Source: Deferribacteraceae bacterium (GTDB lineage Bacteria; Chrysiogenota; Deferribacteres; Deferribacterales; JAISNW01). From it: a stretch of DNA of 12,404 nt. The translations under genes were made by a program, and so were the position numbers. Below, in pieces: positions 1-8,005 of this stretch. The notes beneath the pieces are model-generated. The model saw only the letters and a program-made list of their open reading frames with translations. It did not search any database and was not told the origin of the DNA. Each line of letters opens with the position of its first letter. Within the stretch, counting starts at the first letter, position 1. The stretch lies in assembly GCA_031276055.1 (NCBI GenBank), contig JAISNW010000151.1:1-12404 (forward strand). The letters run 5' to 3'.

Positions 1-403
1 GATGTGTAGGAAGTTTATCCGCCAACTCCAATATTATGCGCTCGGCAGTTTTTTTTCCAACCCCCGCCACCATAGAGAGCCTAGCAATATCCTTTGCGCC
101 GATGGCTGAAATAAGCTCATTGTATTCAATATTTCCTAATACAGCAAGCGCCAGCTTAGGTCCAACCTTGCTCACAGATATAAGCAGGAGGAATAACTCC
201 TTCTCTTTTAAGGTATTAAAGCCGAACAACGCCGCTGCATCTTCTCTAATGACAAAGTGGGTGTAAAAAGAACAGATTTCACCGAGTTTAACCTTGGCGT
301 AAGTATCTAAGGAGAGGTTTATCTCAAAGGCAACCCCCCCAACCTCCAATGCTGCACGTCCGCCTTGCTTTGCAATCAAAGTTCCGGTGATCTTATAAAA
401 CAT
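1..403 (-). CDS. ruvA: Holliday junction branch migration protein RuvA (N-terminal 134 residues, runs off the window)
   Basis: RuvA binds four-way DNA junctions as a tetramer and loads the RuvB motor for branch migration during recombinational repair. The reading frame is open from the ATG at 403 to the window edge, so the C-terminal RuvB-binding domain is missing only because the window ends. Residues 1-60 form the OB-fold domain (MFYKITGTLI start, VGGVAFEINL). Two helix-hairpin-helix motifs follow: VSKVGPKLALAVLG around 78-91 and VAGVGKKTAERIILEL around 112-127. An AGGGG Shine-Dalgarno sequence lies 5-6 nt upstream of the start, and a consensus sigma70 promoter lies at 441-469. The gene is divergent from uvrB. 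RuvA identity is clear. Whether ruvB or ruvC follows cannot be seen here. Confidence 0.95.
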   Translation of the reverse strand, partial: MFYKITGTLIAKQGGRAALEVGGVAFEINLSLDTYAKVKLGEICSFYTHFVIREDAAALFGFNTLKEKELFLLLISVSKVGPKLALAVLGNIEYNELISAIGAKDIARLSMVAGVGKKTAERIILELADKLPTH

Positions 404-440
404 AACTGCCCCTAAAATATACTGACCAAAAAACTGTTTC

Positions 441-469
441 ATTATAGTTATTCCCGTGGACGCTGTCAA
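441..469 (-). promoter_or_regulatory. sigma70 promoter for ruvA
   Basis: On the minus strand there is an exact TTGACA (464-469), a 17-nt spacer and an exact TATAAT (441-446). This is a full consensus housekeeping promoter about 38 nt upstream of the ruvA start. No LexA-type operator (CTGT-N8-ACAG or GAAC/GTTC dyad) was recognised over it, so expression may be constitutive. Confidence 0.8.
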
Positions 470-490
470 TTACTAACTATTATACATTTG

Positions 491-519
491 TTGACACAAT
501 TCAGATGTTGGAGTATATC
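491..519 (+). promoter_or_regulatory. sigma70 promoter for uvrB
   Basis: There is an exact TTGACA at 491-496, a 17-nt spacer and TATATC at 514-519, ending 31 nt before the uvrB ATG. Spacing and the -35 box are ideal; the -10 box matches consensus at four or five positions. It is divergent from the ruvA promoter with about 20 nt between the two -35 boxes, so regulators bound between them could affect both genes. Confidence 0.7.
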
Positions 520-550
520 TCTTTTATGAATATTTTAGCAGTGGGTGTAT

Positions 551-2515
551 ATGCCTTTTGAGCTAGTGTCGGATTATCCCCCTGCGGGGGATCAACCGGA
601 GGCTGTCTCCTCTATCGTTGAAGCTTTCAAGAACGGTGCAGAAAAACAGGTGCTCTTAGGGGTTACCGGTTCTGGAAAAACCTTTACAATGGCTAATGTT
701 ATATCTAAGCTCAATGTGCCCGCCCTTATAATAGCCCACAATAAAACTCTTGCCGCTCAATTGTATGGTGAATTTGCAAAATTTTTCCCCAATAATGCGG
801 TGGAATACTTTGTGAGCTATTACGATTATTTTCAACCTGAGGCGTATATCCCCTCAAGCGATGTTTATATTGAAAAAGATTCTGCGATCAATGAAGATAT
901 TGATAAACTGCGCCACCGCGCTACCCGCTCTCTGCTGGAAAGGCGGGATGTAGTTGTAGTGGCGTCTGTCTCATGTATTTACGGTATAGGCTCTCCCGAG
1001 GCATATTATGGGCTTCTCGTAACTTTAGAGAAGGGAAAGCCCGCTAAAATTGACGAGCTTTTAGCAAAGTTGATAGAGATACAGTATGAGCGCAACGACT
1101 ATGATTTCCACAGAGGAGTTTATCGGGTTAAAGGGGATACTGTAGAGGTTTTCCCCGTGCATGAAGATAACCTTGCCTACCGTATAGAGTTTTTTGGGGA
1201 TGAGGTGGAAAATCTAAGCGAATTTGACCCGCTCACAGGTAAAACTTTGCGAGAGCGGGAGAAGTTGGCAGTTTATCCCGGCAGCCACTATGTGAATGAA
1301 AGAATAAAGATGAAACCAGTTTGCGAGATGATAAAAGAAGACTTGAAGCTGCGTTCAGCAGAACTTTTAGCAGAGAATAAACTTGTAGAGGAGCAGCGGC
1401 TTACTCAGCGCACTATGTTTGATATAGAAATGCTCTTAGAAACAGGCTATTGCAATGGAATTGAGAACTATTCTCGATATTTTGAGGATAGAGCGGCAGG
1501 CACCCCTCCCTCCACCTTAATTAGCTATCTCCCTAAAGACGCCCTTGTAATAATAGATGAATCCCATATTACCCTTCCGCAGCTTAGGGGGATGTTCAAC
1601 GGAGACAGAAGCCGTAAAACCACGCTGGTAGAGTATGGCTTCCGCCTCCCTGCCGCCCTTGACAATAGACCGCTGAAATTTGAAGAGTTTAACGAACGCG
1701 TTCATAAAACGCTCTATGTAAGCGCCACTCCAAATGAATATGAGATCGCCTCAGCTAAAGGCGTCATGGCGGAGCAGGTGATCCGCCCTACAGGGCTTAT
1801 AGACCCTGAGATTGAAATCCGCCCATCCCGCACACAGGTGGATGATCTCTTCTTTGAGGTGCAAAAGGTTGCGGCAAAGGGGGAGAGGGCGCTTGTCACC
1901 ACCTTAACAAAGCGTATGGCTGAAGAGCTTACAAAATATCTTGCAGATTTAGGGGTGCGGGTGCGCTATCTGCACTCTGAAATTGATACCATAGAAAGAG
2001 TGCAGATATTAAGAGCGCTGCGCCTTGGAGAGTTTGATGTGCTTGTGGGGATTAATCTTCTTAGAGAGGGGCTCGATCTGCCTGAAGTCAGCCTTGTGGC
2101 GGTGCTTGATGCAGACAAAGAGGGGTTTTTGAGGAGCGCTCAATCGCTAATTCAGACTGTAGGGCGCGCTGCGCGCAATGTAAACGGGCGGGCTGTATTT
2201 TATGCAGATAAGTTGACCGGTTCTATCAACGCCGCCATCGCTGAAACCAACCGTCGCAGGGAAAAACAGCTTGCTTATAATAAACTCCACAATATAACCC
2301 CTGAAACTATAAAGAGCGAAATTTCAGATATTCTCGCCTCTATATATGAGCAGGACTACCTCACAATACCTGCCGTTGATGAACCTGAACTCACCGGGGA
2401 TAACTATATTGATATACCAGAGCTTGAAAAGTTGATGAAAAAAGCCGCCAAACAGCTGGATTTTGAGAGGGCGGCAAAGTATAGAGATATGATAATAAAG
2501 CTGAAGAATCGATAA
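551..2515 (+). CDS. uvrB: UvrABC excinuclease subunit B (UvrB)
   Basis: UvrB is the damage-verifying helicase-like subunit of nucleotide excision repair. It is loaded by UvrA and then recruits UvrC for incision. The product is 654 aa, normal for the family. It has Walker A GVTGSGKT (about 37-44), the damage-probing beta-hairpin region [20 protein letters not shown] (about 92-111), the DEAD-like IDESH box (about 335), helicase motif [11 protein letters not shown], and a C-terminal UVR domain ([20 protein letters not shown]) that contacts UvrC. I chose the ATG at 551 because family members start [18 protein letters not shown] two codons upstream (545) is also in frame. The Shine-Dalgarno match is weak (GTGGG). 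The gene has its own promoter and is followed by an 89-nt gap before pyrR. Confidence 0.97.
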   Translation: MPFELVSDYPPAGDQPEAVSSIVEAFKNGAEKQVLLGVTGSGKTFTMANVISKLNVPALIIAHNKTLAAQLYGEFAKFFPNNAVEYFVSYYDYFQPEAYIPSSDVYIEKDSAINEDIDKLRHRATRSLLERRDVVVVASVSCIYGIGSPEAYYGLLVTLEKGKPAKIDELLAKLIEIQYERNDYDFHRGVYRVKGDTVEVFPVHEDNLAYRIEFFGDEVENLSEFDPLTGKTLREREKLAVYPGSHYVNERIKMKPVCEMIKEDLKLRSAELLAENKLVEEQRLTQRTMFDIEMLLETGYCNGIENYSRYFEDRAAGTPPSTLISYLPKDALVIIDESHITLPQLRGMFNGDRSRKTTLVEYGFRLPAALDNRPLKFEEFNERVHKTLYVSATPNEYEIASAKGVMAEQVIRPTGLIDPEIEIRPSRTQVDDLFFEVQKVAAKGERALVTTLTKRMAEELTKYLADLGVRVRYLHSEIDTIERVQILRALRLGEFDVLVGINLLREGLDLPEVSLVAVLDADKEGFLRSAQSLIQTVGRAARNVNGRAVFYADKLTGSINAAIAETNRRREKQLAYNKLHNITPETIKSEISDILASIYEQDYLTIPAVDEPELTGDNYIDIPELEKLMKKAAKQLDFERAAKYRDMIIKLKNR

Positions 2516-2560
2516 AATTTGAGATTGTTGCAAAAGCGCTCAAAAAGGGTTACAAATATT

Positions 2561-2577
2561 ATAACTGTTCTAGTTAT
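2561..2577 (+). repeat. Short inverted repeat in the pyrR leader
   Basis: ATAACT (2561-2566) and AGTTAT (2572-2577) form a perfect 6-bp inverted repeat with a 5-nt centre, 27 nt before the pyrR GTG. It could be an operator or a weak RNA hairpin. It has no U-run and does not resemble the PyrR RNA-binding loop, so no function is assigned. A possible promoter, TTGCAA (2528-2533) with TACAAA after 17 nt, overlaps this gap but is poor. Confidence 0.3.
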
Positions 2578-2604
2578 ATTCTGGTTTTGTGTTGTGGAGG
2601 GGTT

Positions 2605-3150
2605 GTGAAACGGGTTATTGACGGAGTAGAGATAGCAAGAATGCTGGAACGCCTCACTTTTCAGATAATTGAAGCTGTTCCAGAGCTTAAAGAGCTTGCG
2701 TTAGTTGGGGTTCATCGTCGTGGAGTTTGGCTTGCGGAGCGCATCCGCAAAATCATAGAAAAGCATCGGGGCATCCTGCTTGATATGGGCAGCCTTGATA
2801 TTACCCTCTTTCGTGATGACTTGAGCGGGGCTGTCTGTCTTCCTAAGGTATTCTCAACAGATATTAGTTTCTCTGTTACTGGTAAAGTAATTGTTCTTGT
2901 TGACGATGTTTTATATACAGGCAGAACTGTAAAAGCATCTCTTGACGCCATCTCTGAATTTGGACGCCCTGATAAGATTCTCATGGCGGCTCTAATAGAC
3001 CGCGGACATAGGGAGTATCCGATCCACGCAGATTTTATCGGCAAAAAGATACCCACATCCCGAACGGAGGAAGTTCTAGTCCACCTTAAAGAGGTGGATG
3101 GTGAAGATAATGTATACATTGGTTTACCTAAAGAGAGCGAAAATATATGA
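2605..3150 (+). CDS. pyrR: Bifunctional pyr operon regulator / uracil phosphoribosyltransferase PyrR
   Basis: PyrR belongs to the type I phosphoribosyltransferase family. It can convert uracil and PRPP to UMP, and in many bacteria it binds pyr mRNA to cause attenuation. The PRPP-binding signature IVLVDDVLYTGRTVKAS is present at about residues 98-114, preceded by LVGVHRRGVWLAERI and followed by the family-typical LIDRGHREYPI and DFIGKKIPTS. The GTG start at 2605 gives 181 aa (usual length about 180) and has GGAGG at 2596-2600. An upstream in-frame TTG at 2587 would translate through this ribosome-binding site and is unlikely. The stop overlaps the pyrB start (ATGA), implying translational coupling. 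No anti-terminator/terminator pair or PyrR loop was recognised in the 89-nt leader, so the regulatory mode is open. Confidence 0.93.
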   Translation: MKRVIDGVEIARMLERLTFQIIEAVPELKELALVGVHRRGVWLAERIRKIIEKHRGILLDMGSLDITLFRDDLSGAVCLPKVFSTDISFSVTGKVIVLVDDVLYTGRTVKASLDAISEFGRPDKILMAALIDRGHREYPIHADFIGKKIPTSRTEEVLVHLKEVDGEDNVYIGLPKESENI

Positions 3151-4046
3151 AAGATCTTATCTCTACGAAAGATATCTCAAAAGATCAACTCATCTCTATA
3201 CTAGACACAGCAGAGTCGTTTCATGAGATAAACCGTAGAGATATAAAGAAAACCCCCGCCCTTAGGGGCAAGACCATTGTAAACCTCTTTTTTGAGAATT
3301 CCACCCGCACCCGCACCAGCTTTGAAATTGCTGCAAAACGTCTTTCGGCTGATTCTATTAACTTTACGGCGGCATCCAGCAGCACTCAAAAGGGAGAGAC
3401 GCTTTTAGACACTATAAAAAATATTGAAGCGATGCAGACAGATATCCTTGTTCTACGTCATGAGGCAAGCGGAGCTGCTAAATTGGCGGCTAAACACTCT
3501 AAAGCATCTGTTATAAATGCAGGAGACGGAATCAATGAACACCCCACACAGGCGCTCTTAGATATATTCACTATCCGGCGTGTAAAGGGAGGGTTTGAGG
3601 GGTTGAGCGTATGTATAATGGGCGATATAGCCCATAGCAGAGTCGCCCGATCGGATATCTGGGCGCTGCGGACGCTTGGGGTTGAGGTAAAACTCTTTGC
3701 TCCCCCTACACTTCTCCCTAACGATCCTAACGGACTCGGCTGCAAAGTAGTTTCAAGCAAGCGGGATGCCGTGAAAAGCGATGTGGTTATCGCCCTTCGC
3801 ATCCAGAGGGAGCGGCAAGGCAAGCTCCTTATTCCTTCTCTTAGAGAATATGCTCGGTTTTTTGGGCTGAATCGTGATGACTTAAAATATGCACCGAAAG
3901 ATCTTTTATTGTTGCACCCAGGCCCCGTCAACAGAGGGGTGGAACTTACAAGCGCCCTTGTGGATGCAGACAACTCTCTGATATTAGATCAGGTGGAAAA
4001 CGGGGTATCTGTTCGAATGGCTGTAATGTGCATGTTGCGGAGGTAG
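3147..4046 (+). CDS. pyrB: Aspartate carbamoyltransferase catalytic subunit PyrB
   Basis: PyrB condenses carbamoyl phosphate with aspartate to N-carbamoyl-aspartate, the committed step of pyrimidine synthesis. The 299-aa product is near the usual length of about 305. It carries the carbamoyl-phosphate loop FENSTRTRTSFE (about 50-61), the HPTQALLD motif (about 131-138), the domain-linking GDIAHSRVARS segment, the aspartate-binding LRIQRER (about 217-223) and HPGPVNRGVE near 257-266. The start ATG overlaps the pyrR stop by 4 nt, and the Shine-Dalgarno match is weak, so coupled translation is likely. No pyrI regulatory subunit lies beside it. The next gene, pyrC, starts 3 nt after its stop, as in lineages where PyrB and PyrC work as a pair or complex. 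Confidence 0.96.
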   Translation: MKDLISTKDISKDQLISILDTAESFHEINRRDIKKTPALRGKTIVNLFFENSTRTRTSFEIAAKRLSADSINFTAASSSTQKGETLLDTIKNIEAMQTDILVLRHEASGAAKLAAKHSKASVINAGDGINEHPTQALLDIFTIRRVKGGFEGLSVCIMGDIAHSRVARSDIWALRTLGVEVKLFAPPTLLPNDPNGLGCKVVSSKRDAVKSDVVIALRIQRERQGKLLIPSLREYARFFGLNRDDLKYAPKDLLLLHPGPVNRGVELTSALVDADNSLILDQVENGVSVRMAVMCMLRR

Positions 4047-4049
4047 GCG

Positions 4050-5327
4050 ATGCCTTTGATATTAAAAGACGGCTTTGTTGTGCAGGAAAAGGTTAGACAG
4101 GCTAATCTCATTATAGATGACGGTATAATTGCAGATATATCTGAAACCGCTCCAACCGACGCCTTGATTGCAGACAGCACAGTTATTGACTGCTCAGGCT
4201 TATATATCTTGCCAGGTCTTATCGATATGCATGTGCACCTTAGAGAGCCGGGGTATGAATATAAAGAGGATATACAGAGCGCCAGCCGCGCCGCTGCATA
4301 CGGCGGCGTCACCACAATATGTTCTATGGCGAATACTAACCCGCCCGTCGACAACTCTTCAATAGTATCGTGGATCAAGAACCGTTCGCGAGAGATCGGT
4401 CTTTGCGATGTTCTTCCTTATGCGGCTTTAACAAAAGGGATGAAGGGGGAAGAACTTACCGAGATAGGGGATATTTTATCCGCCGGGGCCTGCGGATTTT
4501 CTGATGACGGCTTTCCTATCTCCTCTAGCGAGGTTATGCGGCGGGGGCTTGAATATACCCGCTTTTTCAACAGTTTTATAGCCTGCCACGAAGAGGATAG
4601 AGAGCTTTTTAACAACGCCTCAATGCACGAAGGGAAGATTTCCGCACAATGCGGCATCCGATCTGCCCCTGCGGAAGCTGAAAGCGTCATGGTCGCAAGG
4701 GATATCGAGCTTGCCCGCCTTACAGGCGGGAGAGTTCACTTCTGCCATATATCTTCTAAACACAGTGTAGAGCTTATAAGGCGCGCAAAAGAGGCGGGGC
4801 TTAACATTACAGCGGAAGTTACCCCTAACCACCTATCGTTGACTGATGAAATATGCCAAGATTATGACTCTTTTGCCAAAGTAAACCCGCCTTTAAGGGA
4901 AGAGAGTGATAGACTTGCACTGCTGGAAGCTGTAAAAAGCGGGGTGATAGATTGCATTGCAAGCGACCATGCCCCCCACCACATTGACGATAAATTAAAA
5001 GAGTTTGATTGCGCTGCTTTTGGTATGATCGGCTTGCAGTTGATAATCCCTCTGCTCACCCATTTTGTTGAAGAAGGGTTTATTGATTGGTGCGAGTTTG
5101 CAAAGATTACCGCCGCAAATCCCGCGAAGATATTGAATCTTAACGATAGAGGTGTTTTAAGAAAGGGGCTGGCGGCAGATATTGCTGTAATCGACCCTAA
5201 AAGCGAGTATATTTTTGATGAAAGTGTAAACGCCTCAAAAAGTTATAATACCCCTTTTTGGAAGAAAAAGTTGCGCGGGCGAGCCGTCTACACTATAAAA
5301 GGCGGGAAAGCGGCAGCAAAGGTGTAA
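4050..5327 (+). CDS. pyrC: Dihydroorotase (class I, zinc-dependent) PyrC
   Basis: PyrC cyclises N-carbamoyl-aspartate to dihydroorotate, the step after PyrB. The 425-aa length and motifs fit the class I amidohydrolase-type enzyme. The metal site HVHLREPG is at about 61-68 (two His ligands). GFSDDG (about 151-156) supplies the Asp seen in Aquifex-type enzymes. CHEED (His about 177), FCHISSKHS (His about 230) and the catalytic ASDHAPHH box (about 305) complete the site. GGAGG at 4039-4043, 6 nt before the ATG, is a good ribosome-binding site. The last codons overlap the Shine-Dalgarno region of the next gene. A fully ligated active site suggests an active enzyme, not one of the inactive PyrC-like partners found in some bacteria. 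Confidence 0.96.
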   Translation: MPLILKDGFVVQEKVRQANLIIDDGIIADISETAPTDALIADSTVIDCSGLYILPGLIDMHVHLREPGYEYKEDIQSASRAAAYGGVTTICSMANTNPPVDNSSIVSWIKNRSREIGLCDVLPYAALTKGMKGEELTEIGDILSAGACGFSDDGFPISSSEVMRRGLEYTRFFNSFIACHEEDRELFNNASMHEGKISAQCGIRSAPAEAESVMVARDIELARLTGGRVHFCHISSKHSVELIRRAKEAGLNITAEVTPNHLSLTDEICQDYDSFAKVNPPLREESDRLALLEAVKSGVIDCIASDHAPHHIDDKLKEFDCAAFGMIGLQLIIPLLTHFVEEGFIDWCEFAKITAANPAKILNLNDRGVLRKGLAADIAVIDPKSEYIFDESVNASKSYNTPFWKKKLRGRAVYTIKGGKAAAKV

Positions 5328-5329
5328 TT

Positions 5330-6469
5330 TTGAAAGCTAAACTAATTTTAATAGGTAAGATTATTCTAACCCTTTTTGCTCTGGAGATTATAGCAGGCGG
5401 GGTTATCGCTTATTCAATCTGGGTGCGGATAGGGGCAAAACCAGTGAGTTATAATGTTGATTATTATAAATCGGGGAGGTTTATCTTCCCCAAAAACCCC
5501 AATCCTGTTCACCGCCCATTGCGAGAGGAAGATAAGCTGGCTAAACGCGGCTACGCGGGCTGGCTCCGCTTTTTATCCCGTTCCCCAAATGCACCGGATT
5601 TTAAGTTGGATAAAATATATTTAAGAAAGTATGATTTTCCAAATGCGCCGGATAAATACAACGTATATTGGCTAGGGCACTCTACAACTATTATCGAGTT
5701 AGACGGGGTTAGGCTTATTACAGACCCAGTATTTGGGTATGCATCCCCTTTTTTTCTAGCGGGAAGACGTTATGATGCACCCGCTTTAGAGCGTAAAGAG
5801 CTCCCAAATATTGATATAGCGCTCATCTCCCACGATCACTATGATCACCTAGAATATGCAACGATCAAGCGCTTAAAAAACAAGCGGACAATCTTTGTTG
5901 TGCCTCTAGGGGTAGGAAACCACCTTAAAAGGTGGGGTATTGAAGATATTAGGATTAAAGAGTTGGGGTGGGGCGATTCCTTCTCATATAAAGGGGTTGT
6001 TATTACCGCTGAAAGAGTTATTCATTGGACAGGGCGCCTGCCTAAATATAGAAATTCAACTCTAGCTGTTTCCTATGTGATAAAAGGCGCTGATAAGCTG
6101 CTGTTCTTCAGCGGTGATACCGGTTATGGAAAGCACTTTAAGCAGATCAGAGAGAAGTATGGAGATTTTGATCTTGCAGCTATTGAGATAGACGGTTGGA
6201 ATCCGCGATGGTCTGATATTCATCTCTTCCCTGATGAAGTGATTGCAGCATCAAGGGATTTGGGGGCAAAACTTCTTCTGCCTATCCATTGGGGCGTATA
6301 TGATCTTGCATATCATAGGTGGGATGAATCCATTAGAGAGGTTGCAAGACTTGCCATTGAAAGCGGGCAACGTATAGCCTCTCCGCGCATGGGGGAAAAG
6401 CTGCAACCGCTTGAATTTCTAAAAAAAGAAGATAAAGAGCCTATGTGGTGGATGTATCAGAAAAGGTAG
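5330..6469 (+). CDS. Membrane-anchored metallo-beta-lactamase-fold hydrolase (NAPE-PLD/UlaG-like)
   Basis: A metal-dependent hydrolase of the Lactamase_B_2 branch. Relatives include N-acylphosphatidylethanolamine phospholipase D and UlaG-type lactonases; the substrate here is unknown. From the TTG start the product is 379 aa. Residues 4-32 form one hydrophobic segment (KLILIGKIILTLFALEIIAG and on), so the enzyme is probably anchored with the catalytic domain outside the cytoplasm. The fold starts at YWLGHSTTIIELDGVRLITD (about 113-132). The metal motif HDHYDH is at about 168-173, with further candidate ligands D263 (SGDTGY) and H320 (PIHWG). TTG at 5330 is chosen because AAAGGTG (5318-5324) is 5 nt upstream and the start lies 2 nt after the pyrC stop. 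An upstream in-frame TTG at 5258 would lie inside pyrC and hide the membrane segment. Confidence 0.85.
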   Translation: MKAKLILIGKIILTLFALEIIAGGVIAYSIWVRIGAKPVSYNVDYYKSGRFIFPKNPNPVHRPLREEDKLAKRGYAGWLRFLSRSPNAPDFKLDKIYLRKYDFPNAPDKYNVYWLGHSTTIIELDGVRLITDPVFGYASPFFLAGRRYDAPALERKELPNIDIALISHDHYDHLEYATIKRLKNKRTIFVVPLGVGNHLKRWGIEDIRIKELGWGDSFSYKGVVITAERVIHWTGRLPKYRNSTLAVSYVIKGADKLLFFSGDTGYGKHFKQIREKYGDFDLAAIEIDGWNPRWSDIHLFPDEVIAASRDLGAKLLLPIHWGVYDLAYHRWDESIREVARLAIESGQRIASPRMGEKLQPLEFLKKEDKEPMWWMYQKR

Positions 6470-6480
6470 ATGGTGCGAAT

Positions 6481-7425
6481 ATGAGTTTGTTTGAATATAC
6501 TATTTCAGAGCAATACAATGCCGACAGCGATGCTGTATTTTTGACAGGAGATGTTCTTAAAGTATCTAAACACCTTCCCGACAATGCTTTTAAGTTGATC
6601 ATAAGCTCTCCCCCATACAACATAGGTAAAGAATATGAGAAAGAAACCGCTTTAGATGATTACCTTCATTGGCAGGAAGAGGTTTTGAAAGAGTTGTATC
6701 GGTGCATACATACCAATGGGAGCATCGTTTGGCAGGTGGGAAATTATGTAGATAAAGGCGAGATATACCCGTTGGACGTCTTTTTTTACCCTATTTTTAA
6801 GCGATTGGGCTTAAAACTCAGAAATAGGATAGTTTGGCATTTTGGGCATGGTTTACACGCTTCTAAACGGTTTTCCGGTAGATATGAGGTTTTGCTCTGG
6901 TTTACAAAAGGTGATGAGTATACATTTAATCTAGATTCTGTTAGAGTTGCCTCAAAATATCCGGGAAAACTAAGCTATAAGGGTAAAAATATCGGCAAAC
7001 CTAGCGGGAATCCGTTAGGCAAGAACCCAACAGATTTCTGGGAGATTATAACAGACGAGTGGGAAGAGGGGATCATAAATATCCCTAACGTTAAATCGAA
7101 CCATCCGGAGAAAACAGAACACCCTTGTTCTTTTCCTATAGAATTAATTGAAAGATCTGTTTTAGCGCTGACGGATGAGGCAGACGCGATATTAGACCCT
7201 TTCGGCGGTGTGGGTTCAACATTGATAGCAGCAATAAGAAGGGGGCGCCGCGGGGTTATTATTGACAAAGAATACAGATATATTGAGATTGCAAAAGAGA
7301 GGGTGAAAAAGCTGGAGAATGGTTTATTGAAGGTGCGCAATATCGGAACCCCTATATATACTCCTACCGGGCGGGAAAAAATCTCACAAGCGCCGTTAGA
7401 GTGGCTGAATTTGGAGGATAAATGA
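6481..7425 (+). CDS. Site-specific DNA methyltransferase, SPPY type (probably N4-cytosine), first MTase of the RM cassette
   Basis: An S-adenosylmethionine-dependent amino-methyltransferase of the beta arrangement, with catalytic motif IV before the SAM-binding motif I. Motif IV is SSPPYNIGKEYE (SPPY at 43-46) and motif I is DPFGGVGST (from D239). SPPY is most common in N4-cytosine enzymes, DPPY in N6-adenine enzymes, but the rule is not absolute. Between them are WQVGNYV, WHFGHGLHASKRFSGRYE and SGNPLGKNPTDFW, which look like a conserved target-recognition region. The 314-aa product starts at the ATG at 6481. A GTG at 6445 is in frame but overlaps the previous gene and adds 12 residues that do not look conserved. 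The stop overlaps the ATG of the endonuclease gene (ATGA). It presumably protects host DNA against that nuclease. Confidence 0.85.
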   Translation: MSLFEYTISEQYNADSDAVFLTGDVLKVSKHLPDNAFKLIISSPPYNIGKEYEKETALDDYLHWQEEVLKELYRCIHTNGSIVWQVGNYVDKGEIYPLDVFFYPIFKRLGLKLRNRIVWHFGHGLHASKRFSGRYEVLLWFTKGDEYTFNLDSVRVASKYPGKLSYKGKNIGKPSGNPLGKNPTDFWEIITDEWEEGIINIPNVKSNHPEKTEHPCSFPIELIERSVLALTDEADAILDPFGGVGSTLIAAIRRGRRGVIIDKEYRYIEIAKERVKKLENGLLKVRNIGTPIYTPTGREKISQAPLEWLNLEDK

Positions 7426-8000
7426 AAATAGTTGCAGAGTATGATTTTAATGGCGGGAAGAAAGTGTTATCAGAAAGATATGTTGAGGAATATGATGAAA
7501 TAGTGACAGTAATAAATTCTGTGGATGCCTTATTTTATAAGAACAAGGTAAGTAATGAGATTACAATGAAGGGTAAGCTGCTTTTTTCCCCAATTGAATT
7601 AAATGAAGCTTATAAAAAAGAATTTAACATACTAGGGTGGCAGCATAAAAAAGTGGAGTGTAATTATATTTATGGCAATTATTTTAAGGATTATAAACCA
7701 TCCCTAACATCTACTAGAAAACCTTTTAGGGATATGGATTTTATAAAGTGCTCAAAAAAATTAGGTGTGGAGGTTCAATTCGGAAAATATGCTTTTATGG
7801 TTTATAATGTGTGTGCAAAGATGACTATCTTTAGGAATTTAGGGGTAATAGATACCGGGGTGGAGATAGTGCCCGTAAAACGCTTGGCTGACGATATGAG
7901 TACTGGAGTTTCGTATTTTGAACAGTTTGCATGGGATTTAGAAGTTAGGGGTGTATCGGACATAGATGTACCTGTTTTGATATTAGGCGTGGATATTTAA
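7422..8000 (+). CDS. BglII/BstYI-like type II restriction endonuclease
   Basis: A 192-aa protein that I recognise from recalled sequence as a BglII/BstYI-family PD-(D/E)XK nuclease. BglII cuts AGATCT and BstYI cuts RGATCY. Similarity to BstYI is strongest in KLLFSPIELNEAYKKEF (about 52-68), VEVQFGKYAFMVYN (116-129), GVEIVPVKRLADDMSTGVSY (146-165) and VPVLILGV at the end. The active site is visible: D106 (in RDMDF), then E117 and Q119 (VEVQF), matching D84, E93 and Q95 of BglII. Length is close to BstYI (about 200 aa). GGAGG ends 5 nt before the ATG, which overlaps the upstream methyltransferase stop. The gene is visibly more AT-rich than the pyr genes, a sign of acquisition. A GATC-core target is inferred from the family, not shown. 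Confidence 0.82.
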   Translation: MKIVAEYDFNGGKKVLSERYVEEYDEIVTVINSVDALFYKNKVSNEITMKGKLLFSPIELNEAYKKEFNILGWQHKKVECNYIYGNYFKDYKPSLTSTRKPFRDMDFIKCSKKLGVEVQFGKYAFMVYNVCAKMTIFRNLGVIDTGVEIVPVKRLADDMSTGVSYFEQFAWDLEVRGVSDIDVPVLILGVDI

Positions 8001-8005
8001 TATAT

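Noticed and set aside
526..561. Possible 11-codon leader ORF (ATG at 526, stop at 559-561) overlapping the uvrB start
   Set aside because: No Shine-Dalgarno sequence, the predicted transcription start is at or after its ATG, and the peptide has no notable codons.
2516..2604. PyrR-type attenuator before pyrR
   Set aside because: No PyrR RNA-binding loop consensus, no terminator with a U-run and no alternative anti-terminator could be drawn; only a 6-bp dyad is visible.
2587..2604. Longer PyrR starting at TTG 2587
   Set aside because: The extra codons lie over the GGAGG ribosome-binding site and add Cys-Cys-Gly-Gly, which is not like PyrR N-termini; GTG 2605 fits the family length.
2712..3119. 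Minus-strand ORFs within pyrR, pyrB, pyrC and the methyltransferase genes (for example 2712-3119, 3458-3973, 6975-7340)
   Set aside because: All lie wholly opposite well-supported genes, have no ribosome-binding sites and show Ser/Arg-rich shadow composition.
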